Shown one piece after another: positions 23,211 through 37,049 of a stretch of 64,000 nt of DNA. The DNA is from Ignelater luminosus (lineage: Eukaryota > Arthropoda > Insecta > Coleoptera > Elateridae), in NCBI GenBank assembly GCA_011009095.1, contig VTPC01090550.1, forward strand, positions 309,632-373,631, written 5' to 3'. The notes under the pieces were generated by a model that searched no databases, was not told the DNA's origin, and saw nothing but the letters and a program-made list of their open reading frames with translations. Within the stretch, counting starts at the first letter, position 1. Each line of letters opens with the position of its first letter. The position numbers and the translations under genes are program-made.

Positions 23211-26200
23211 GGTTTGTCGTATCGGGAAATCGCTAAAGAGCTGACAGTCTTATAGACGTCATTTGAAAGTTCAAGAAACTCAGAGAGTGCCGAAACAGTC
23301 GTAAAAGTAAACTGGCTAATTCAATAGTCGGGAAGATCAAAAACCAGTTTACTCTAAAGCCTAGCATCCCATCCGTTCGACTGCTTCCATTTAATGACCG
23401 AGAAGGTCAAGAAACAATCGGGATTTCATATCTATAATGTCAAATTGGTTCCATTATGGGATGCTAGAGAGAAACAGCGGAGGAGAGCCCGGACGATGAA
23501 GCTGTACTTCGATCTGATCAGACGTTTTGATTGTGTCTTGATGAACTACGAGACCAGGGTTGGGCTTCAGACGTTATGGAGATATGAAAATCGGTAGAGA
23601 GATGTAATCTGTAACATTTGAGCATCGAAACAGTTCCATTCATCATTTTGGGTTATTCAATTCGATCACAAAGAAGACGGCCTCAAAAGTAAAACTTTCT
23701 GTAACAAATGGTTTTTGATTCTTGGACATACCTACATATTCTTACAACAATAATTATTCTTTTAAGAATGAACTACATGAAATCTTAAAATGAAAATTGT
23801 TCCGGCCGCTCAAGTTCTTCATCTTTTTATCACTCTTGAGCAAACTATATATGAACACGAGTCGGACGCATCTTCCCCCGCTTACTTGGAGGGTAAGTGG
23901 AACATAATCTTCTTCGAGTACCCTATGCAAGCGGTGACACCTAGTGGCGAAAATGGGCAAACTCGATTGGGACGTTATGGGCAGGTCTAACGATCTGGGA
24001 TCAGAGGCGCTGTCGTGTAGTCCCCAAAGAATGTTTCGCCTTAAGTTGTTTCAAATCTGAGCTCATAGGTGTTCATCTGAAACCGCTCGAACCGATTTCG
24101 CATGTCTTACGATTCGGCAGCTAGAAGGCGCGACAGGTCGAACTTAGAAAGGCTCCTAGCTTTGAAACTATAAGGGCTAGGGGAGGCTGGTTTTCGCTGA
24201 TCGACACAGTTTCGCAAGCACTATGGCGAGTTATGAGAGAGAATTCGATGGAAAACCAAAAGATCGCAAAGCTTCCAAAAAAAACCGTTTGAGAAATCTG
24301 CGATTTTTGCAATCTCCACCAAAACCGTCCGGAAGGCTTATATAACCACTCGAAGAAACTGGACTCGATTCGATTAACTCCACGCTTTTCTCCATGGCAC
24401 GCCGAAATGGGCACTTTAAAAATTTGTAACTCTGTTAATTATGACCTGATCCAGCTGGATTTTTTTTGAAATAAAGGAACATTATCAGGTCAATAAATTT
24501 AGGTGAGTACAAGTGACGTTTTACCGTAATCTTCCTTCTTTTGGACCTTTTTGGGACAGCTAGTCGAGTTCCTAGGGAAACGTAGTTGCAATACTTTGAC
24601 GCGTCATAGGATGCGGAACAAAAAAAGTTCAGTGTACCCTTTTCCTATAAGGTCATCCTCTAGATCGAAAAGGCGAAAGACCTGAAAACCTTACAAATAC
24701 GGCCCTGGAACGGACATTTGATGGTATAACGTGGAAAAGTAAGATACCCATGGGCATGCGGTAGGGTAGTCATTGGAGATATCTAGCGCTCTCGAATATT
24801 TTGCTCTTATGGTGAGGGGTATACCAAGAATTATCACATGCATAGCAGGTGTGTAAGAAGATGCAATTTTTTTAAAACTAATAGTGTGTTGTTCATCGAG
24901 TGTCTTCGAGTTTTTAAAGTAGATTTCCCGCGTTTTCCTCAGAATTCTCAGCGTTCATTTCGAAATGTCCCGACATTTAATAACATTATGAAATTTCGCC
25001 GTATGCGTCAAATACTCCACCGCCGGCCCTGATGGAAAACATAGTAACAAAGGAAGAAAGTTGAAGCCTTCATAGGCTTTTCAAACTTTCCCGTCTGCAT
25101 TGAAGCTTCTTATAAAAAAAATTATAAAAAGTTTCTCTTATCACTTTGGTATCAATCACTGGAGATTGGAATGATTTTATGATAAATGGTCGATACGAAA
25201 AAAAGTTTTAACTCGCAATTTAATTTTCATTGATGGATCTTTAACACAAAATCAAATAAGGGGAACTTGTTATGTAATTAGTTAAGTGAGTTGGTTGTTT
25301 CTAAAAGGTTAAAGTTTTCTAAATTAGAATTTTATAAAACTCCAATTGGTTTAAAACATTTGCCGATATCAGATTACTTAAAATAACCAATAGATACAAT
25401 TATTACAACCATTAATCACTCTGACTCATCTTGCGATTCTGATATTTTAACAGGGAAAAAGTTTTTAAGACTTCACATCGTGATAATAAACGATGACCAT
25501 AAATATTTTGTGATTTCTTAGACTACACATACATCAATTTGACAGATTCGGGGCGAATTTTGCAAGTTACATACTTTTTTAAACCGTGACAGAACAGGAA
25601 GTATGTAACAATGTGATAATTGATTATCCTTATGTACGAACTAACACAAAACACTTTCACATTAATATTTAAGGATACATCTCTTACTGCAGGTGTTGAA
25701 ATGTATAAGAGTTTTAAAATAGAAAATGCAGACGAAAAGATTTGAAAAACTACGATTTCTTTGTATTCCAACGGGACATACCTAACAAGGTTGTTTTCTA
25801 GAGAAGGTTCATCCCCATGAGACAGCATTTTTCTTTGTACGTGACGTAAATTCCCTTTAGAATTAACATTGTCGAGTAGAAATGTGAATGTAAACATTTG
25901 CTTTTTTTCGTTCTTTCATTGCTAATTGACTAGCCCAGAAAGGAGAAAAATATAATATGATGTATTTGCTGAAATTATTTTTGTCGCAAGGACAAATTTA
26001 TACTTTGACAGTATCTTGCTACTGCTGGCACGGGAGACAGAGATGAATGTTATGAAAAATCGTTATTGTACGCTTTCAGATACAATGTTACGACCCGATG
26101 AACTCCTTTGATATAAAACGTAGGGTGTTATAAATTGCTATAAGCCTGCTTGTTTGTAACTATAATTTTTATCTTAAAATCTTCAGAACATTCATACTGG

Positions 26201-27132
26201 CGCAACTAAAATTATTTTTAGTGTTATATAGAAATCCATGTTAACAAAAGGAAATAAACAAATTATTCTCTTAATCAATACATTACGCCTTTCATGGTAT
26301 CCAATTTATTTACTCGAGTGGTCGTTAGGTGGAAAACTTCAGCGTTTAAAATATTATGGAGTTGAACTTTAACTTCTATAAATGCCTAAGTAAATGAGCT
26401 ATAAATTTGAGGCATTTTATTACAAATCAGTCTGTAAAATACCTGCTACGCATTGAAGCATAGAATGTACATAACTTCTTATAGTACCTACATACTATAA
26501 TATGTAAAAAAAGGTATTTCAAGAATGAAACTTTATTGGCCTGCATTGTTATGATATACGGGGAGTGGGATATAAATGTATAATGTTTGAATTTTATAAG
26601 ATACTTCGCTGGTAGATTGAAAATTTCCGCTGCGTCTGTTTTTATTATAAGTTTATATTACAAGATATTACAGCTTCAGGTTTTTCTTGTATTAAAAAAA
26701 GTGGTGTTGCGTTCATTCTTCATGATGAAATTGAGATTAGAGGTACTTTTTAGAATTTATAATTCAAGAAGAATTAGAGGTATTGAGGAAAAAAAACACC
26801 CAGATAACGGAAAGGATTGTTTGTGTTACAAATATTTATAGAGTGGGTCATATCGGTTGTCATCATCCTAATCATCAGCGACTTACATGTTTTTCTGAAA
26901 TCAAACATGACAACAAAAAAATTTTCTAAAAATTTTTCCTTATATCTTGCTTATTTGAAGAAATATCTAAAAACTTCAAGAATTTCGACTAAAAATTTAT
27001 TTTCCAATAACATAGAATAATTAGGTTTTTGTGGAACTTGACTGTTTTCAACAAATCGACAGTATCATGTGACAATTTTTGTTGACCATGATTTACCTGG
27101 AAAGATTAATGTTCGAGCTCTACAAATAAATA
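23211..27132. other. Intronic DNA with scattered repeats
   Basis: The part at 24450-24800 matches the reverse complement of 49430-49750 (CAAATACGGCCCTGGAACGG near 24695). The part at 24870-25005 is a satellite-like monomer. The section 22690-24800 is less AT-rich than the surroundings, suggesting imported DNA, but no protein family is recognisable. The section 25010-27130 is AT-rich and unrecognised. Confidence 0.45.
24870..25005 (+). repeat. Satellite-like monomer (about 227-bp family)
   Basis: It contains GTGTGTTGTTCATCGAGTGT, GTAGATTTCCCGCGTTTTCC, TCAGCGTTCATTTCG and CATTTAATAACATTATGAAA, in the family order and in the plus orientation. Confidence 0.65.
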
Positions 27133-29392
27133 TGCATGAAGAGAAAGGCCTGTAGAAAATTTCGGAACGTACCCAAGAGTTCTTTAAATATTTCTAGAAT
27201 TTATTATCAACATACGTCATTAACGTTGCCTAGCGTAAGAAAAAGATGATCATACTTGAAGTGAGTGGAGTTTAAAACGATCGGTTATTGTTTACATTTG
27301 GTTTTGTTTCGCTCTGTTTCGAGTTGACGTTTGTTGACATTTATTAAATTAAATACGAATGAACAAGTTAAAACGTCTAGGACAAGAATTGTGTGTTTAT
27401 TTTATTAAAATTATTACAACTGTAGGATACTTCCGTTTTCAAATAATTTTATAAGTACCAATTACGGTTTTTTAAGTTGACATCAACTGTAAACCGCAGA
27501 AATCTACTAAACGATACTTTTAAGGTTATTTTCACCCAACACTTCCAATTACTAATTTTTGAAGATATTTTGAATTCATTTTATTACACAAATACTTAAA
27601 ATAGGATTTTATGGTGTACAATCTACAACAAGAATACAATTAAGGTGTGCAATAAATTATGAATGTGTTTAATTTTCATTAAGTTTCGATAAGAATTACA
27701 CTACTTTGACAAACAAATCAAAAGTCACTTAACAAATTTTCAATCAGTGTTGATTAGCCGATTGTGCTTAGGTGTTATAATAAACTAGCAACTACCTTTG
27801 GAATCTGGAAGTGGGGTATGTTCAGAACAATAAAGATGCATTGCATGAAGTTACATACAAAACTGAATAACAGTAGTGGTTTTAGCAAGGGAATAAATGA
27901 GTTATGGATTCACAATTATCATACATGTGAAAAATGCTTTTACAAGAAGAAATCATAAGAAACCCATACTCTTATCGGGGATTTATTTTATCAAATTTGT
28001 GATGGATATTGGACATCCAATTTACTGAGTGTTAATAAATTACAATAACAAATAATATTATTTAACATGATGTTTTACTCGGATCCTGTTTATAACTATT
28101 GGTTCTAAATCTGTATAAATAAATAATTGTACAGTAAAATATACCTACCTACTTTATAAAATCTTTGATGTTCAGTTCAACTTCTTAATAAAAAGTTGTA
28201 GGAAAAAGTTTTTTTACATAATTTAAGCAGAGAAAGTATTACCTACTATATTTGCAACTAGAAAATGAAACACTAAAGGTAAGTAGATAAATCTCTATAT
28301 TTAATAATAACAACTTTAGCATATCATTGGAAAATTTTCTTTCTTCTTTATTTTCTACACAAGTAAAAATGTACTACTTACTTCAAATATTTATAATTTA
28401 AATAATCTAGTACAGTTTCTAGAATAGATTTGCTGTAAGTTATTATTTCATAAATGACTTTTTGGAGAACCATAGGAATGTGAATATGAATCATAACAGC
28501 TATGGCTTAATTGAAGGTCTTCCGATATTTATTAAATAAATTATCAATAAGAGGATGGGTTTCTTATTTCTTCTTGTAAAAGCATTTCCCACATGTGTGA
28601 TAATTGCGTATCTATAATTCATTTATTCACTTGCTAAAACTACTACTGATATTTAGTTTTGGATGTAATTTTATGCTTATCATTGTGCACATACTCAACT
28701 TCCAAATTTCACTGGTAGCTGCTAGTGCTTATTGTAATACCTAACAGAATCAACTAATCAACACAGACTGAAAATTGTAAAGTGATTGCTGGCTTACCTG
28801 TCAACAAAGGTAGACAATTTTTATGTAACTTGTAGATTCTTATCACAATGTAATGAAAATTAACCACAGCAAAAAAATAACATTTACAATTTGCTATACA
28901 CCTTAATTGTTTTTTTGTTGTAAATTATACACCATAGACCCTATTTTAAGTATTTGTGTTATAAAATTAATCCCTAATATCATCAAAGATTAGGAATTAG
29001 AAGTGTTCAGTAAAAATAACCTAAAAATATCATCAACAGACTTCTGTGGTTTACAGTTGGTTTCAACTTAAAAACCTGCAATTACTACTTAGAAAATTAC
29101 TGGAAAAACCAAATATTCAATAGTGGTAATAATTTAATAGAATAAACACACAGTTTTTGTGCGAGTCAGTTTACTTATTTAAATGTCAAGAAAAGTCAAA
29201 ACCGAGTGAAAACAAAACCAAATGTAAACAACAACCGATCGTTCTAGAAACCACTCCCTTCAAGTATGGCTATCTTTTTCTTACCCTAGGCAACTTCAGT
29301 GACGTGTGTTGATACCAAATTTGTCAACTTTTTAAAGGGCACTTGGAGGCGTTCTGAAATTTTCTACAGGTCTTTTTTCCATGAACACGCTT
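27133..29392. mobile_element. Giant foldback element, copy 1 (about 2.26 kb)
   Basis: Two arms of roughly 860 bp face each other: about 27133-27990 and 28540-29392, around a loop of roughly 550 bp. Matching pairs include AAAGGCCTGTAGAAAATTTC (27144) with GAAATTTTCTACAGGTCTTT (29356), CGATCGGTTATTGTTTACAT (27281) with TTTACATTTG-type inverse words at 29222-29250, and GAAACCCATACTCTTAT (27959) with its inverse near 28555. No open reading frame of note is present. Copy 2 is at 51371-53722. The outer ends suggest a mariner-like terminus, but I cannot fix the exact edges or a target duplication. Confidence 0.8.
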
Positions 29393-32300
29393 AATTATAA
29401 ATTGTTGTGGCTATATCAAAAAATCTTATATTTAACCCGACGAAAATAGCAGAAAACTGAACATAAAAACAATCGAGCATAAGAAAAAAACAATAAGTTG
29501 ATTAACTCTAACCTTTAACTGCCGATGCTGAATGTTAACAGAACATATAAAACACCACTTTCGTAAGTCAAATAATAAGAAATAAACAGATTTCAATCAG
29601 AGTGAGTATTATTTTCTCGAAAGACTGGAAGAATCGAGCTTAATTTGGATTTCACTAAAAAGGTTTTTTGCAAGTGTGTGTGTGGGTAGATAATTTTGTA
29701 TGCAATAAAGTCAAATAATTGTTCCATTAATGTCTAAAATTAAATCTCATCTTGTGGTATTCATTTTCTTCATCACATCATAACCTTGACAAGTTCTTAT
29801 TATAAATTCAGTTGATATTGATCCCATAAAAGCTAAACGTAGTCTCAACATGTATTATATAAAACTAACGATAAAAGGGATAGTATTATAAAACAATTTC
29901 GCAAAATGTCAAAAATAACGAGTAGTTGTCATTTTAAGTCACTTTTTATATAGTTAAAATAGTGTATTCTGCAAAACAATCCCTACTTGTCTCCATAAAG
30001 ACAAATTTAAACTGTTTAAATCCCCATTTTGTTTATAAGAGAATACAAAAGAATCATCCAATAAGTTGCATTCACTTCTTACCAGTACTAGCAGAGCTGA
30101 AAAAGATATAAATGCGGAAAAGTGGAAAATCAATCCCGCAAATACCCCCTTGTCTTACGGCTTTGGGCATAAAAATAAGATAAAAATGGTAACCTAAGAG
30201 ACGGTGGTGGCGGCGACGGCAGAGAAAATGAATCGACAGCCGACGTCGTCGCTAAGGGAACGAAAGAACCAGTCGGTATGGTATACGAGAAAATCAAACT
30301 AAAAGAGAAGGGGCATTCATTCTTATAGCTGAGGGCTGTGTCGGAATTAAGCCCATCTTTAGAAATCGTTTCTTGATTTACACATTATAATCTTCGAACC
30401 GAATCTGCGGCGCAGCGCAGTCAACTGCGAAATGGATCGCTTTAAGTTATTTTAATTCCGTCTTCTACGCTTCTTCCTCTCCCAATTATTTACTACACTC
30501 TTATATCCTACTTGTTATGGAAGTAATTTCCGAAACACGAATCTAATAAGCTATTAAACTTAATAACTATCCAACATAATTTAGAAATATTGATTGATAT
30601 TTCGACACAGAAGTAAAACTAAGTCCTATAAAACATAACAAAATCTAGATCGTTAGCTTTGTAAGAGATAAAAAAATAAGTTTGTTGAACCGTCTGTTCT
30701 TTTTTTCTTATAATTGTCGTTGGCGCAGTCAGAAGGATGGAATAATTTCTTAGTAAGATGCAAATTGATATATATATATATAGATGGATGATGTCAAAAT
30801 TATCCACTAACATAATACCAACTCTCTTGTTCTCAGGTTATATCATTGTGCATTAAAATATTTTTAAAATGTATACTCATTCTTTTTTTTGTTGCCATGG
30901 TTTTCATTTTTTTTATTTGTTTGCTCTTATTCTTGCTTCATCGTACCATTTTATTGGAAAATAACTACATCTTCTTCACAAGACTAAGCAAAATGTTGAA
31001 ATAATGAACAAATAAAGACTTTTTTGCTACTTTATTGTTGTAAAACTTATATTAATTCAGAAGAGACATAGTAAGAACGATTAACGTAACTGCTAACTTG
31101 TTAATTATAAATCCAGTAAGGCTACGTTTGGTTTGTTTGCTTTAAATGTCCAAGTTGGGTTAGATGCATTTAAAATGGGTTAGATTAGATTCTCGGGTTA
31201 AAATAAGATTATGTTAGTTAAAAATTGTTTTTGTTTGGTTATTTTCGATAAACTGAAGTTTAGGTTAGATCAAACACACAACATGAAAATATCGTAAGGA
31301 AAATCTGCAAATCTGAACGACTAAAATTGTCTATAATGAAAATATTTATCGTTTGCTTTGCACGTGTGCTACGTCTTCACAGTCCCACGTTTGACGCCAT
31401 TATTGTATATGATGAATGATATCAAAATGGTTCATCAAACATATATTCAATAAAATTAGTATAGAAATTATAAAATAAAAATTGCGCTTAAACGCAGGTT
31501 ATTTTAGCCAAAATAGGTAAATCCCCGATTTCTATCAAACGAAGCACCTAAAAATATGTTCAAACAGATGGGCATTGCTTGTACAACACGTTTCAAGGTA
31601 AGTCTCCGTCTTATCAAAAAGACGCCACATCCATTAAAAAGCGAAAATTATACGAAATTGTTTATGATGTTAATGTAAAGGAATTTATCATGTCCCAATA
31701 TTGATATCACATTTTTTCAGTATAAGGACATACATCTCCGCCGTACTATTATAGTAATCTATTTGTATATAAGTACACACTTGAAAAAGCAGATATTAAA
31801 AAGAATAGATAGAAACTCCATAAAAACAACGTATACATTGCTCCCATATACTTGTGTGAGATGATCGTAAAACTTAAAAAACAATAGAGTTGTTATCGTT
31901 TATATATATATATATATATATAAAACATACAGAAAGATAACATCGCTTTTCGAAGTGGCGCCGGTTGCCATATAAAACTTAACAACTTCACACAGACATG
32001 TATCAAAATGATACAACGGAACAATGGTGAGGAAAAGCGAAAGACCCTCTTGAGCGTCGCCAAACTTCGAGGGGTGCGTTAACACGTGGTATATACTACT
32101 AAAAGTATATCCGATGGGAATTCGGAATTAGCAGGGAAGATTTTTCTTTAAGGCACGTTTTCGTACCAAGACAAATTATATGTGAAAAGTCTGGGGAGTT
32201 TTAGGTGAATAAATTTTACTTGTGGGTTTTGTTCTCCCTACCTCTACTACTGTGGATGGATTTATATACTTTGCACTTGATGAAACTGCTACAGCCCCAG

Positions 32301-34504
32301 TTTAAAATTTCCAAGAATACCTACAGTGACATAAAATTCAAGAAAAACACGGAATTTTATATCAGTGCTACTAAATACATACTCAAAAGTTAAGTAATTA
32401 AAACATGATTCATGATTTACATGATTAGATTCTGCGTAAATGAAAAGTACCGTATGTGATAAAATGATAACAATCTGTTGATTGCAGTTTTTTCAATAAT
32501 CAGAATTACAAAAACCGGTTATAAATCCATTTAAGGTAAAAATGACCAACCTGATGTTCCGTTTTTAAATTTTACTTACATCATTAAGAAATTGAAAAGT
32601 CGAAAAATACACTGTACAGTATAGGTAAGACAAACATCAACAAAGTATACTAGAAAAGTATCGAGAAATACAAGAAAGTAATCATATAAATAAAATTAAT
32701 TATGTTATAAATGTGAAAGAATAGATCACTCAGTAAGTGCTAATGAAAAACAATTTTATCATTTCCAAAAAATCGAAGATACTCAAATCAGCTAGTGATG
32801 TTGCATAATCAAAAACAAACACAGGTATTTGGAGTAAAATTTGAATTGTCACTAAACTTATGTAAGATAAAATCGTGAGACTCAAAAGACTTGATGGTGA
32901 CGCAATGATTACGGCAAAAAACTGTTTCCGTAAAAAAATGTCACCAAACAGAAAGATGAAGTAGTCAAAAACAGTTTTGTTATATACAAGGAAACCTTTT
33001 TCGATTTAAGGATCTCGGAAATACTGCAGCTACAGAAACGATGAAGTAGATTCTTGTATCAGACGAACTAGTGAACAAAAATCAAAATCTTGAATATAAT
33101 TCAACTGTAAGTGCTATTGTTACATACAAAAAGTTTGAAAACCTCTTACTTGATCATGTAAGAAAGAAAATTAAATTTTAAAATTGGAAAATTTACATGG
33201 AGCAAGTAATTCATTTTGATACATTTTTGATAAATTTAAATACTTGGGAAGTAAATAAAAATTATTTTAAATATTCTATTAAGAGAAAGTACCTTATTTA
33301 ATTTTAACTGTAAAAAGAATAGATAACCGATAATTAAGGAAAATATTAATGTAACTTTGTATTTCTTGAAAATTTAAAATTTTGCATTATGGTGATTCAA
33401 GGTAGTCAGTCGGTAAAGTGAATTAAACAATCTGGCAGTTTTAGTTCGAGTACAGAATGCAATAGATATACGTTTAATATCTAAATAATTTAATGAATGA
33501 ATGCAGTAGTTTTGTTATCACAATTTTAATACTACTAACGTGGACACATTTGACTAGCATGCAGTGATAGAACTTCCTTAAATGGCCAGAAAGTTGCAAT
33601 CTGTGGTTGCAATTTTATGAGTTCAATCACATTTTTAAGCAGTTACAACACTTGCATTTTATCTAATTTATGTTATTCCAAGTTTTAACGTATTTGCTTC
33701 AACACTATCAGAAAGACAATACTAAAGACTAAATTATAGTTTGATATATCTATTTTCAGAGAATTGTCAAAAATATTTCCCAAAACAGATCTAACTTACA
33801 ATAACCTACAAAAATCGAGACAGTAAGCGTAAATAATCATCCTATAAGATGAGCACGAGTCAGTACATAACATACAGCGCGACCAACCTCTGGAAAACCC
33901 CGGAAAATATGCGAACTAATTTCAATAACAGAGAACGTCGACCAATCAGGAGCGTAATTTTACTCGAGTACACTAACTGACAGAAACTTGTCTTAAATCC
34001 ATTACATGTTATTGGTGATGTTTAGTTTTATTTAATTTCCCGCTGAAAGATTTTTGGATGTGAGTGTGCTTGGTCAACATGTAGCTCCCCCGTACACGCC
34101 CACTCAGGGCTTTTCTGAGGTTAGTCGAGCTGTAGCTGGAGTGCATGAATGTCTAAAAGGTAAATTGAGGTAGTTAAACACACACTAATTCACGAAATCA
34201 CATGCAACTGGTGTAAAAATCTTCAAGACCCTGTCGACGGTGTGAGGTTAGCTGCACAGATTAGTTGGTTATGAAGAATTAAGGTTAAGTTCATTTTGCG
34301 CCCGCCTACTACCACACAAATAGCTCTTCCGCGCCGATACAGGCGTAGATCTTGCACGAAAAATAAAACTAGTTCTAAAACTTTCTGTACAATATATTGT
34401 ACAGTTTTTTGAAAGGTACTTTTCTGCTTGCAACGATGCAATTTTGCGTCTTTGAAAAAAAAATGTACAAAATTTTGCATCGTGACAAACGGGCCTAATA
34501 GTAA
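29393..34504. other. AT-rich intronic DNA with one GC-rich patch and short microsatellites
   Basis: A GC-rich patch at 30190-30275 contains GGTGGTGGCGGCGACGGCAG and CGACGTCGTCGC; it is not part of any repeat I can trace. TA-dinucleotide runs lie at about 30765-30782 and 31902-31922. The section 31120-31450 is a PBS-like repeat copy. A perfect 18-bp palindrome TGTACAATATATTGTACA is at 34386-34403. No gene is recognised. Confidence 0.5.
31120..31450 (-). repeat. Repeat with retroelement PBS-like motif, copy 3
   Basis: On the minus strand, the word TGGCGTCAAACGTGGGACTG lies near 31382-31401, a mutated form of TGGCGCCCAACGTGGGGC. The stretch also shares TTATGTTAGTTAAAAATTG, TTTTTGTTTGGTTATTTT and AATGAAAATATTTATC with copy 1. 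Confidence 0.45.
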
Positions 34505-34970
34505 TAATTCATTTGGGTGGCAAGGCATAATAGTGGACACGAAGGCAACGAAGAAGCCGATCGCCTATCTAAACTGAGATCGGAAAACTTACAGCCGCCT
34601 CTAGGAATACCTAAGTTTTTCCTTAGAAAAGCTATAAATACATGGATGAAAGAACAACCAAGCAAGATCAGGCACGGGAAGCTCTTCGTAAATGGACCGT
34701 CCACGAAAAGAGCTGAGGGTACAGTAGGATTACTCATAGGTCATATCCCTGTGCAGGTTATGCGAGGAAAATACTGAAATATGGTATATCTTTTGCCGCC
34801 AAAGATTCAAACTAATCGTGTTTGTTACAATGGAACTTGCCTCAACCAAGAACCCGTGTCGTCAGATTGAAGGCAGAGTGAAGCTAGAACTAAGCCTTTA
34901 TGGTTGAAGTGCATCTGGGTGTATTCTACAGGTTCCCTGGTTGTATAATAATAATAATAATAATAATAAC
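34505..34970 (+). mobile_element. 5'-truncated LINE: RNase H end, 3' UTR and ATA-repeat tail
   Basis: From 34506 the sequence reads FIWVARHNSGHEGNEEADRL, the C-terminal RNase H motif found after the reverse transcriptase in I/R1/Loa-type non-LTR retrotransposons. It continues as KLRSENLQPPLGIPKFF with few breaks to about 34780, then the frame decays. The copy ends in a run of ATA/TAA triplets at 34944-34969, typical of the tails of such LINEs. The upstream reverse transcriptase and endonuclease are absent, as expected of a 5'-truncated insertion. Confidence 0.75.
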
Positions 34971-36208
34971 CGGAGCAGTATAAACGAATGTTTTAAGATA
35001 TCCCAAAAGAAGGTAATTCAGAAAATTACAGTCGGTAAGCGAGCAGGCCATGAAATGTACTGGTGTTCCATTGTGCCGTATTCTGCATAAACCCAAGACG
35101 ACCGTTTTCATTGTTTCGACAGGAAGAGAATAGCAGTACTTTAGAGTAGATGACAAACTTTGGCATCTTTTTCGTGTGACATGAAAACAAAACAAGATCG
35201 TCAAATCTTGTTTTCACCATTGGTCACATCGAGTCACATGGCAACCTTCCATTCGATCTTGATTCTTCCATTTGTGCGTCACATTTCAACACTATACGGA
35301 TGCTGCCTTCTTAACCTAAAGCGGATAAGTTGGATTCTATGCAACTTGAAAAAACAATCTCGTTACATAAAAGGTAGTACACTTGATTAGAAAAATTGGC
35401 ATAATAAACTTGGATTTAGTGACAACTCCAGTCTTATTTCACTCGTTTTTCAAATACGTAATTATTTCATTAACCACTTTGTACCCTTGCGCCCTCTGCA
35501 CAAGACCGGCCTGAAGTAATCTGTTACTTTTGAATTGTGACATAAACTTGTGTTTTTCTAAATGGAAAGCATAGTTGGCTGTGTAGGAACAGATCAACCT
35601 GCTCTTCGGTCAATAGGTTTATAACCTTCATTTGTTTCTTTTCAGAAAGGATGTTACTTCACATCAGTAAAATATATTAGTTACAATTTAATTTTGTTCA
35701 GTTTGAAATGAGTCTGTCTGTTAAAAGCGATACAATAACGTTTGATTGTCTTTCGATTGCAATTGGCACCTGACGTTACCGACCGTTACTATTTTAAGAT
35801 GAGTGTGAAATCAAAAGAAGATTCAACGCATTTGAGACACATGCGACCTCTTTTCCGGCGTGTTGTCATTTGTAGCAATCTTTCTCTACACATACAATGC
35901 TTTATCAATCGAGTCCAACAACCAACTGCTCGTGATTGTACATCTTACTTCTTACAAAAAATGTTAATTTTAAAAGACCGCGAGTCTGTCTGTATCCATT
36001 CTTATTATTTCTGGGATCGCGGAGTGAAGTTTGCAAAAGCAAGCAGACAGTCTGCGTAAACTCAGACATGTTTTGCATCATATGAATATGTATAAAACAA
36101 GTAAAAAAAAATTAAAGTAGCGACAAATAGCGACTTTTTTAACTGAAACCGTGACATTTCAACGCCGCGTACTAACAACACTAATTGCGGAGCAGCTACA
36201 CAACTGAG

Positions 36209-36438
36209 TTGCGTTCAGAAATTACACACCTGGTATGAGTGTGCACATCAATGGTGTGTCACCGTAATATTGTCCCTCTTGTTAAACTTTCCTGAACGTT
36301 TAGACAGATTTTGACATACCAACCCCACTCTTTATACACCATGCACACTAGTAAGGAATTGTGTGCACCCAGCATGCCAAACTGAATTTCTGAACGATTA
36401 ATACAATTTCTGAACGATTAATACAATTTCTGAACGTG
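36209..36438. mobile_element. Small MITE with a triplicated right terminus
   Basis: The left end GCGTTCAGAAATTACA is mirrored on the right by AATTTCTGAACG, which occurs three times as a 20-bp tandem repeat (unit AATTTCTGAACGATTAATAC, 36385-36437). Internal flanks GTGTGCACATC and GTGTGCACCCAGCATG also face each other. Confidence 0.6.
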
Positions 36439-36752
36439 CCCAATGTGATTTTATGAAAATGAGCTCGTGTAGAAAATAGCGGAAAGTTATTTTACTTATC
36501 GAAGGATACAAGGACGCTATTTCGCTATGAAGTGGCAATGAATAGCGATCGGTTATGATTTGTTTTGAGGTTAAGTTTATTATTAACGTATAACTGCAAC
36601 AATTCTACAACTTATTGTTTATATCTGCATATTTTGTGTGACATGCACGACTCTGAATCCTGCAAATGCTTCATTTTCAAATTCATTCATCTTTTATTAT
36701 CCTTAAAAGATCAAGCTTAAAATGGCGAACCGTCCAACTGGATCTTGTTGAC

Positions 36753-36826
36753 GGCGTTACTATGGTGATTTCCACAGCATTTGTCACGTAGCTTTGCTAT
36801 GGTGATTTACGCAGTATTTGTTAAGA
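36753..36826. repeat. Direct repeat, two units of 37 bp
   Basis: CTATGGTGATTTCCACAGC (36760) and CTATGGTGATTTACGCAGT (36797) head two imperfect copies. Confidence 0.7.
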
Positions 36827-37049
36827 AACTTGCATTAGTGCTCAAATTATTTTTTAATCTTTACGGAGACAAAACAAAACTTGATATGGAATTTTGAAAA
36901 ATAAAGAAGTTGTGACCATTTTTCTCGTTTGATCTCGAATTTAACATAGAATGGAAACAACTGTCATTTACAATAACAAATAATACTATTCTGATGTTTT
37001 TTTTTGCAGCTAACTTCATTTCCTTGAATGCCTTTATTGTTCTTGTTCA

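Larger units (their letters stand above)
34971..37049. other. Intronic DNA with a small MITE and direct repeats
   Basis: No gene is recognised. A MITE-like piece lies at 36209-36438 and a 37-bp direct repeat pair at 36753-36826. The rest is AT-rich. Confidence 0.45.

Noticed and set aside
25523..25897. Minus-strand open frame of 124 codons
   Set aside because: The translation shows no recognisable domain and the region is AT-rich intron. A frame of this length can occur by chance in a 64-kb window.
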